From assembly GCA_021847985.1 (NCBI GenBank), contig JAJZNF010000092.1:1-33139 (forward strand): a stretch of DNA of 33,139 nt. The letters run 5' to 3'. Each line of letters opens with the position of its first letter. Position 1 is the stretch's first letter. Below the pieces are notes generated by a model. The model was given only the letters and a program-made list of their open reading frames with translations, made no database searches and was not told the DNA's origin. Positions 26,407-33,139 of this stretch are shown piece by piece. Source of the stretch: Actinomycetes bacterium (GTDB lineage: Bacteria; Actinomycetota; Acidimicrobiia; Acidimicrobiales; Acidimicrobiaceae). Both the position numbers and the translations under genes were made by a program.

Positions 26407-27924
26407 TCACAGGTCGTTGCCCGCATATGACAGGTTGAAGCTCTTGTTCACCAGCGGGAAGTCGGGAACGATAGTGTCCTTCAGTGCGATCGCCAGCGCC
26501 GGCCAGTTGAAGAAGGAGGGATCCACCACCTTCATTCTGGTCAACCGGCCCTGGGCGTCGACTTCGGCACGATGGGCGATGGCGCCGCGCCAACCCTCGG
26601 TCAACCCGGAGCCCGATCCATTCGCCTGCCGCAGGACTCCTTCGACTTGAAGCGCCCCCGGCCGATCGCACAGATCGGCCAGTATCCCCAGGGATTGGTC
26701 GACTTCGCCCACGCGCGTCCGGAAACGTCCCAACACATCGCCAGTCGCCGCACCTGAGGTCGTGAATTCCGGCGCAACGGCGGCGAGAGGGTGGGCAGCC
26801 CGGACATCGAAGGACGAGCCCGACGCGCGAGCGACGACGCCCAGGACGCCGATAGCTTCGGCATCAGCCGCTGACAACGCGCCGGTGCCTGTGAAACGGT
26901 CCATGACTATACCCTGGCCGAGGGCAAGGTCGACGAGGTCATGGAACTGATCGCCGATGCTTTCGAACTCCCGAGGCGCCGGAAGCTTTGCGACTTGCGC
27001 GCCGGCCAGCCGCACGCCACCGCGCAGCAGCCGATGCCCGGTGACGCTCGCATTCAGGCGCAAGAGCCGTTCCCGCAACGTTAGGGCCTTGGCGTGCACA
27101 ATCCCGAATCCTACGTCGTTGCACATCGCCCCCACGTCCGCCACGTGGTTGTAGATGCGCTCGAGTTCGAGAAGGATCATGCGCAGCTCGGAGGCCCGGG
27201 CTGGCACCTGGGTGCCGGTCGCCTCCTCGACGGCGAGGCAATAGGCCAAGCCGTGGCCGACCGCGGTGTCTCCGGAAATCCGCTCGGCGAGCTCGAGCGC
27301 GGAGCGGACGTCGCTCCCTTCGAAGAGCCTCTCCACACCCTTGTGCAGGAACCAGAGCCGAGCCTTCATCTTCAGGATCGTCTCGCCCACCACCGAGAAC
27401 CGGAAGTGACCGGGCTCGATCAGCCCGGCGTGAACAGGGCCGACCGGAATCTCGTAGACACCCGGCCCTTGGACTTGGACGAACGGGTACGGAGCAGCCT
27501 CGTCGACCATCTCCGGCGTCGGCCCGGCGTCATGCCGCATGGGATGCCAGCCCTCCGGCCAGTGCTGATGCAGGACGAGCCGGCGCGGGAGCGGATGTCC
27601 CAGGGGCTCGATACCGAAGAGGTCCTTCATCTCGCGCTCGAAGCGGCTGGCCGGGAAAGAGAGCGCGGCAAGCGAGGGGACTTGAGGCTTCTCGCCCATG
27701 AGCCGCACCACCAGCTCGACGCGCCGGTCCGGCGCTCCCGCGGTGAACAGGTAGACCGCTCGGAGCGCCGCCGGAGCGTCAACCGCACCTGCCAAGGCCA
27801 GGCGATACCCGTGGCTAAAGAGCGATTGCGCCGCCTCGTACAGCTCGCCGGCCGGGAGCTCGATCGATTGCCGAGCCGGCTGAGACTGATCCAGCCACGG
27901 CCAGGGGAGGGCGGCCGCGCTCAC
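26407..27924 (-). CDS. hyfG: Hydrogenase-4/complex-I-like large subunit (HyfG/HycE, NuoCD-type) lacking NiFe cysteines
   Basis: NuoC-like N-terminus (FEREMKDLFGIEPLGHPLPRRLVLHQHWPEG), NuoD-like GPVHAGLIEPGHFRFSVVGETI; CxxC positions read ISGDTAVGH and NLSYAGND. Confidence 0.9.
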   Translation of the reverse strand: MSAAALPWPWLDQSQPARQSIELPAGELYEAAQSLFSHGYRLALAGAVDAPAALRAVYLFTAGAPDRRVELVVRLMGEKPQVPSLAALSFPASRFEREMKDLFGIEPLGHPLPRRLVLHQHWPEGWHPMRHDAGPTPEMVDEAAPYPFVQVQGPGVYEIPVGPVHAGLIEPGHFRFSVVGETILKMKARLWFLHKGVERLFEGSDVRSALELAERISGDTAVGHGLAYCLAVEEATGTQVPARASELRMILLELERIYNHVADVGAMCNDVGFGIVHAKALTLRERLLRLNASVTGHRLLRGGVRLAGAQVAKLPAPREFESIGDQFHDLVDLALGQGIVMDRFTGTGALSAADAEAIGVLGVVARASGSSFDVRAAHPLAAVAPEFTTSGAATGDVLGRFRTRVGEVDQSLGILADLCDRPGALQVEGVLRQANGSGSGLTEGWRGAIAHRAEVDAQGRLTRMKVVDPSFFNWPALAIALKDTIVPDFPLVNKSFNLSYAGNDL

Positions 27925-29375
27925 AGTGCCACGATCCTTGCCGCCGCGCTCAGCAGCGTTGCCAGTGGCCAGGCAGATATCCCGATGAAGACGCAGCCGG
28001 CCAGGCCGCCGATGAGGGGTATCGCCACCAGCCTCGCCGTGGATTGGCGCTGTTCCTTCTCACCCCGGCCGAGCAGCAGACGCCGGCCGTGGGAGACAAG
28101 GGCGGCGAAGATCACGGCCATGCAAAGGATGGAAAGCGCCGCCGCCCACCCCAGGCCCACCTGGAACTCCGCCCGCGCCATGTTCAGCTCGGTCACGAAG
28201 AGGCTGAACGGCGGGAACCCGAGCAATGCAAGCAACCCGAAGCCGAAGATTCCTCCCAGTACCGGGCGCCGGGACAGGAGCGCGGGGACGCGATCGATCT
28301 CGCTGGTACCCTCTGTCAGAAGCACCTCGCCCGAGGCAAGGAAGAGCACCCCTTTGGCCAGCCCGTGGCCCAGGATGTGCAAGAGCACGGCGGCGATGGC
28401 AAGCGGCGTTCCGGCGGCGGCTCCCAGGGCGATCAACCCCATGTGCTCCATGCTGGAATAGGCGAGCATCCGCTTGTAGTCGTGCTGGGTCAACAGGAGC
28501 GACGCGGCGACCACCAGCGACAGCAGGCCGACCACAACCAGAAGGGTTCGGGCGAAGTCCGGCCCGAGTGCTCCATCGGCGATCACCTTGAAGCGCAGGA
28601 CCGCGTAGAAGGCCACCGAGAGCAGCACACCCGACATCAGCGCCGAGACCGGGGCGGGGGCCTGGCTATGGGCGTCGGGAAGCCAGCTGTGCATGGGGGC
28701 AAGGCCGACCTTGGTGCCATATCCCAGGACAAGGAGGGAGAAAGCGAGGCGCATGACCCCAGGGTTGAGCCGATGCGACTCCTGAACCAGGGTCGTCCAG
28801 TTCAGGGGGTTCTGGCCGTGCACGCCCGAGTGGAGGGCGGCCAGGTATACAAGGACGGTACCCAGGAAGGCCAGTGCAATGCCCACCGAACAGATCACGA
28901 TGTACTTCCAGGAGGCCTCCAGTGCGGTCCTGGTGCGCCGATGGCCCACCAGGAAGGTGGTCACGACCGTGGTCGCCTCCACCGCTATCCACAGCACCCC
29001 CAAGTTGGCGGCGAGCACGGCGAGGAGCATCGTGGCCAGGAAACCCTGCACGAGAAGTCCGTACACAGAGGCATGCCGTCTAGTACTGGCCCCTCGGGCG
29101 ATCTCGTGGTCGAGGTAGCGCACGCTCTGCCATGTGGCAAGAACTGCGATGACGCCGATGACCACCACCATGAAGGCGCTGAGCGCGTCGGCACGCAGGA
29201 CTCCGGACAGACCGGTCACGGCCGGCCGATTTACGGCCCCCACCGACACCACCACGCCCAGGACCAGCACGGCGGCCGCAGCGGCGGTCCCCAGCCAGCC
29301 CAAAGCACGCCTCCAAGGGACGACGGCGTATACGACGGCGCAAAGGGCGGGGATGGCGAGCAGCAGTGTCAGCAT
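27921..29375 (-). CDS. hyfF: Hydrogenase-4 component F-like proton-channel subunit
   Basis: [50 protein letters not shown]: Mrp/NuoL-M-N family. Confidence 0.9.
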   Translation of the reverse strand: MLTLLLAIPALCAVVYAVVPWRRALGWLGTAAAAAVLVLGVVVSVGAVNRPAVTGLSGVLRADALSAFMVVVIGVIAVLATWQSVRYLDHEIARGASTRRHASVYGLLVQGFLATMLLAVLAANLGVLWIAVEATTVVTTFLVGHRRTRTALEASWKYIVICSVGIALAFLGTVLVYLAALHSGVHGQNPLNWTTLVQESHRLNPGVMRLAFSLLVLGYGTKVGLAPMHSWLPDAHSQAPAPVSALMSGVLLSVAFYAVLRFKVIADGALGPDFARTLLVVVGLLSLVVAASLLLTQHDYKRMLAYSSMEHMGLIALGAAAGTPLAIAAVLLHILGHGLAKGVLFLASGEVLLTEGTSEIDRVPALLSRRPVLGGIFGFGLLALLGFPPFSLFVTELNMARAEFQVGLGWAAALSILCMAVIFAALVSHGRRLLLGRGEKEQRQSTARLVAIPLIGGLAGCVFIGISAWPLATLLSAAARIVAL

Positions 29376-30034
29376 CAGTCGTGCAGCTCCGTCAGTTGGT
29401 CCAGATCGAAAGCGCCGAGGCGGGTGCGCAGCTGGACGGCAAGAACCTGGAGGACTACGACGGCCAGCACCACGTCCAGACTCGCGCCAAGTTCGACGAG
29501 AAGCGGGACTCCCGAGGTGGCAAGGAAGGCGACCAGCGCGACGCCATTGTCGACGAGCAGCAGGCCCACAATTTGTGACACCGCTTTGCGCCGGGTGAAC
29601 ATGGCGAAGAACCCGACCAGCATGGAGGCGAGGCCCACGGGAATCAGGCGCCCCGCGATGGAGGGGACCACCGCGGTTACGGATCGCGTCGCGGCAAAGG
29701 CCAGGAAGGTGAGCGCACCGGCGGCAACCAAAGAGGCGGGCACGTTGACCAGGGGCTGGGTCTCACGGGAACCGGGGTCCACACGAACGAGGCGGGTCAA
29801 CAGGTAGGGGATGACCACCGCCTTCGCTCCCAGCACCAGTGCCGCCACCACTAGAAGGCCCGGGTCGCCAAGGTGAAATCCCAGCACCGCTGCTACGGTC
29901 GCCAGCCCGAAACCCTGCACCGCCAACGACCGCACGATGGCGCGCACGGACCGCCGCCACAACGTGACCATGGCGGCGAGCAGCACCACCGAGACCGCGA
30001 TCTCCAAGGCACTGGCGTAGAAGGAGCCGGTCAC
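29375..30034 (-). CDS. hyfE: Hydrogenase-4 component E-like membrane subunit
   Basis: Position in operon, all-helical membrane protein, VIPYLLTRLVR motif. Confidence 0.82.
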   Translation of the reverse strand: MTGSFYASALEIAVSVVLLAAMVTLWRRSVRAIVRSLAVQGFGLATVAAVLGFHLGDPGLLVVAALVLGAKAVVIPYLLTRLVRVDPGSRETQPLVNVPASLVAAGALTFLAFAATRSVTAVVPSIAGRLIPVGLASMLVGFFAMFTRRKAVSQIVGLLLVDNGVALVAFLATSGVPLLVELGASLDVVLAVVVLQVLAVQLRTRLGAFDLDQLTELHD

Positions 30035-30990
30035 CGGACCACCAATCCGCTCACCACCGCCAGCACGCCCAGCATGAACGCTCCGGCCAGGAGTTCGGGC
30101 AAACGGAACAGACGCATCTTGGCCGTGAACACCTCGAATACCGCCAAGGCCACCCCGGCCGCCGTGACCTTGACCGCCAGGGCCACGACCCCTAAGGCGA
30201 TGGCGGGGAGGCTATCCGCGGCGCCGACTCCCCATGGCGCCACCACGTTGACAAGAATGCCGAGAAGGAGCGCCAGGCGCATTGCCTCGCCAACCGTGAC
30301 CAAAGCCAGGTCCGGTCCGGCGTACTCCAGGATCATCGCCTCGTGGATCATGGTCAGCTCGAGGTGGGTGGCGGGGTTGTCGACGGGGAGACGCCCGCTC
30401 TCGGCCACGACCACCACCACCAGCGCGCCCAGGGAGAAGAGCCGCTGGGGCGTGGCAAGAATCTCGGGATGGAGCACGGTTGCCTGCACGATGGCCGGAA
30501 GGTTCGAGCTGTGGGCGCCGAAGGAAAGCGCCAGTATCGTCACCAGCAGCGCCGGCTCCGCCAATGCGCCGATGGTGACAGCGCGGCTCGCACCCATTCC
30601 ACCAAAAGCCGTGCCCGAGTCCATTCCGGCCAGGGCAAGCACCGTCGAGCCGATAAGGAGCAAATAGACCAGGGCGAAGAGGTCCGCACTACCGCCCAGG
30701 GCCGGCCGCGTAGTGACCAGCGGAGAGATCGCCCCGGCCACCGCCACCGTGGCCACCAGCACGACCGGCGCCGCCGGGAAGATCCAGGTCGCCTGGTCCG
30801 GTCGCATGCGCTCCTTTCGGAACAGCTTGCGCAGGTCACGAAGAGGTTGAACCACCGGTTGGCCGACCCGCCCCTCGAAGTGCGCCCGCACCTTGCGCAT
30901 CAGCCCCAGGAGCACGGGGGCGCCGAGGGCGAGTGCCACCACCTGGACAACGGCGGCGAGCGCCTCGCCTGCAAGAAGGGATGCGTTCAT
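30031..30990 (-). CDS. hycD: Respiratory-chain NuoH-like subunit (HyfC/HycD)
   Basis: EGRVGQPVVQPLRDLRKLFRKE, AESGRLPVDNPATHLELTMIHEAMILEYAG; start ATG 30990 overlaps the hyfB stop. Confidence 0.9.
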   Translation of the reverse strand: MNASLLAGEALAAVVQVVALALGAPVLLGLMRKVRAHFEGRVGQPVVQPLRDLRKLFRKERMRPDQATWIFPAAPVVLVATVAVAGAISPLVTTRPALGGSADLFALVYLLLIGSTVLALAGMDSGTAFGGMGASRAVTIGALAEPALLVTILALSFGAHSSNLPAIVQATVLHPEILATPQRLFSLGALVVVVVAESGRLPVDNPATHLELTMIHEAMILEYAGPDLALVTVGEAMRLALLLGILVNVVAPWGVGAADSLPAIALGVVALAVKVTAAGVALAVFEVFTAKMRLFRLPELLAGAFMLGVLAVVSGLVVR

Positions 30991-33008
30991 CCAAGCACCG
31001 CGACCGCGATAAGGATGACGACCAGGGCCCCGAAGCCGTAGCCCAGGTAGCGGTGCACACTGCCGGGCTGAAGGCCCCGTGCGATCCGCCCCCAATGACG
31101 TAGCGCCCGGATAACGGGAACGTATAGCCCGCGCTCCACAACGTCGCCGACCGTGCTGTGATAGGTAGCCGATTCGATGAAATAGCGGGATTCGGCTGGG
31201 TGGCTCAGATCCAGGTCATGGACCGGCCGCAGAACGTCGTCGAACACCCGCTGCACGGGCTCCGCAAAGGAAGCGGCCGTGTACTGCATGCGGGCCGTCT
31301 GCAATTCGCGCCCGCAGCCCCAGGCCTCGGTCAAGCGCGGCGCCGGCCTGCGAGCAAGGGCACGGCGCAGCCCCGCAACGGCGAGGAATGCAACGACCAG
31401 CGCGACGGCGACCTCGGCAGGAGCGAGCGCACCCCGGACTCCGGCCAGCTGCAGGTCCAGGCCACTCGACAACTGCGCCGCGGGCATTCCGTGAAGCGCG
31501 CTCTGGGCCGCAGCCTCGACTGCGGGAAGCATCGCGCCTGGAACCACCCCGAGCACCACGCAGGCGCCGACGAGAACGCCGACCCCCAAGCGCATCGACC
31601 AGGCGACTTCGACCGCCTGCTCGGCGGCTGCGGAGCGTGGCCGGCCAAGAAAGCCGACTCCCGCCGCCTTGACAAAGGCCACCACGGTTAGGCCGGCGGT
31701 GAGAGCCATGGCGGACACGGCCAAGGGAATGGCGACATCGCCCGCGGTCGAGCCGGCGCCGGAGCCATGCAGAAGGCTTTGGAATAGGAGCCACTCCCCG
31801 ATGAATCCGTTCAACGGGGGCAGGGCGGAGGTGGCGGCTGCCGCAATCAGGAACATGGCCCCGCTCTGGGGCATCCGCCGCAGAAGCCCGCCCAGCTGGT
31901 CCAAGTCGCGGGTTCCGGTCGCGTGTTGCACAGACCCGGCCGAGAGGAACAGCGCCCCCTTGAAAGCCGCGTGGTTTATGAGCAAGACGAGCGCCGCCAC
32001 CAGAGCGAGCGCGGCAAGAAGCCGGTGTTGGGTGGCCGCGAGATACCCCGATACGCCCAGGGCCATGATCGACAGCCCTACGTTGTCGGTGGTGGAATAG
32101 GCAAGCAGCCGCTTGAGATCGGTGCTGCTTGCGGCGTGAAGGGCGCCGTAGAGGGCGGAGACGGCGCCGAGTGCCAGGGCGAGCAGCCACCACCAGCCCG
32201 GTCCCCCGCCCAAAAGCACGTATCCCATAAGGACGATGCCGTAGACGCCCAGCGCCACCATCGCTCCGGACATGAGCGCCGAGACAGGGCCCGGTGCCTC
32301 CGGATGGGCTTTGGGCAACCAGACGTGGAACGGGACCATGCCCGCCTTCGAACCAAATCCCACCAGGGCCACCACGAATGCCGATCCGCGAACAACCGGC
32401 CCAAGCCTTGACGCGTGATGGGCAACGGCGGCAAAGGTTTGGCCTGAACTTCCTGCGGCCAGCATGAGAAAGGCAACCAGGATGAAGGCGGCTCCGGCAT
32501 GGGTCAGGGTGGCATACCAGGCTCCCGCGCTTCGAGCAGCCTCGCTTCGGGCGTGGTCGACCAGGACCAGCATCAGGGAGAAAAGGGCCATCAACTCCCA
32601 CAGCACCATGAAAGTGGCAACGCTCCCCGCCTGAGGGACGAGAAGCATGGAAGTAACGAAGAGGGGGAGGGCGGCGGCGGCAGTCCTGGTGTCCAGGCCG
32701 TGGCGGGCATAACCGACCGCGTGCAGCGAGGCCGGCGCCGCGACCAGCGCCACGAGCAGCACGAAGAGGGCGCCAAACGGGCTGAGGACGATGTCGACTC
32801 CCGTCATGGGGAGCAACTGCGCCGAGTGAAGTATGACGGGTTGCCGAGTGGCCAGCACCTGGATTGCCGCTACGGCTTCCAGCGCACACGCCACCCAGAT
32901 GAGCGACGCCGCTCCCGCCACGCGCAAGCGCTGGGGAAGCAAGGCCCCCAGCGCCGCCCCGCCGACTCCGGCGAGCGCACCGGCGACAATCATGACCCCG
33001 GCTGTCAT
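30987..33008 (-). CDS. hyfB: Hydrogenase-4 component B-like proton-channel subunit
   Basis: [50 protein letters not shown]; start MTAGVMIV at 33008. Confidence 0.92.
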   Translation of the reverse strand: MTAGVMIVAGALAGVGGAALGALLPQRLRVAGAASLIWVACALEAVAAIQVLATRQPVILHSAQLLPMTGVDIVLSPFGALFVLLVALVAAPASLHAVGYARHGLDTRTAAAALPLFVTSMLLVPQAGSVATFMVLWELMALFSLMLVLVDHARSEAARSAGAWYATLTHAGAAFILVAFLMLAAGSSGQTFAAVAHHASRLGPVVRGSAFVVALVGFGSKAGMVPFHVWLPKAHPEAPGPVSALMSGAMVALGVYGIVLMGYVLLGGGPGWWWLLALALGAVSALYGALHAASSTDLKRLLAYSTTDNVGLSIMALGVSGYLAATQHRLLAALALVAALVLLINHAAFKGALFLSAGSVQHATGTRDLDQLGGLLRRMPQSGAMFLIAAAATSALPPLNGFIGEWLLFQSLLHGSGAGSTAGDVAIPLAVSAMALTAGLTVVAFVKAAGVGFLGRPRSAAAEQAVEVAWSMRLGVGVLVGACVVLGVVPGAMLPAVEAAAQSALHGMPAAQLSSGLDLQLAGVRGALAPAEVAVALVVAFLAVAGLRRALARRPAPRLTEAWGCGRELQTARMQYTAASFAEPVQRVFDDVLRPVHDLDLSHPAESRYFIESATYHSTVGDVVERGLYVPVIRALRHWGRIARGLQPGSVHRYLGYGFGALVVILIAVAVLG

Positions 33009-33139
33009 CGACGCGTCACCGATCGCAGGGCCTCGAGTATGGCCGTCGGATCGGGTGGGCAACCGGGGACTTCGATGTCGACGGGCACCACGTCGGCGAC
33101 CGCTCCCACCACCCCGTAGCCGCCTCGGAATACCCCGCA
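33005..33139 (-). CDS. NuoB-like/20-kDa FeS subunit (HyfI/HycG-type), C-terminal fragment truncated by window edge
   Basis: Manual translation ...[57 protein letters not shown] is the NuoB signature; ATGA overlap with hyfB. Confidence 0.85.
   Translation of the reverse strand, partial: CGVFRGGYGVVGAVADVVPVDIEVPGCPPDPTAILEALRSVTRR

Noticed and set aside
26407-27924. Functional NiFe hydrogenase large subunit
   Set aside because: Both CxxC motifs needed for the NiFe site are absent.
1-33139. CRISPR array, rRNA or tRNA genes
   Set aside because: No regularly spaced repeats or recognisable tRNA/rRNA sequence seen by eye; a tRNAscan or CRISPR finder run would settle it.

Overview
High-GC bacterial window, probably actinobacterial (an inference from GC content, GTG/TTG starts and leaderless-looking genes). 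(1) 1-9334, minus strand: a myo-inositol catabolic operon, with an IolE-like TIM barrel, a sugar ABC transporter (SBP, permease, single-NBD ATPase), iolC, a Cgl0159-type aldolase, iolB, a Gfo/Idh/MocA dehydrogenase and a partial iolD. (2) 9454-14064, plus strand: two LacI-family regulators, each with twin palindromic operators; the second leads a small TIM-barrel/Gfo-Idh-MocA cassette. (3) 14522-19909, plus strand: a P3A-type H+-ATPase, a DsrE-like protein, a zinc alcohol dehydrogenase and a flavin amine oxidase. (4) 20041-22924, minus strand: a coupled set of XRE-cupin regulator, B3/4-domain protein, PaiB-like FMN-binding protein and EamA/RhtA exporter. (5) An arsM-like methyltransferase with an upstream palindrome. 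(6) An orphan DUF234-type ATPase with a PD-(D/E)XK-like C-terminus, closely bracketed by 17-bp imperfect inverted repeats. (7) 26036-33139, minus strand: a hydrogenase-4/complex-I-like operon (nuoB-like, hyfB, hyfC/hycD, hyfE, hyfF, hyfG) ending in an ArsR-family gene. Its large subunit lacks all four Ni-ligating cysteines, so it looks like an energy-converting hydrogenase-related (Ehr) complex. The strongest leads are the cysteine-less Ehr-like complex and the inverted-repeat-bounded ATPase. No searches or alignments were run; family calls come from reading motifs.
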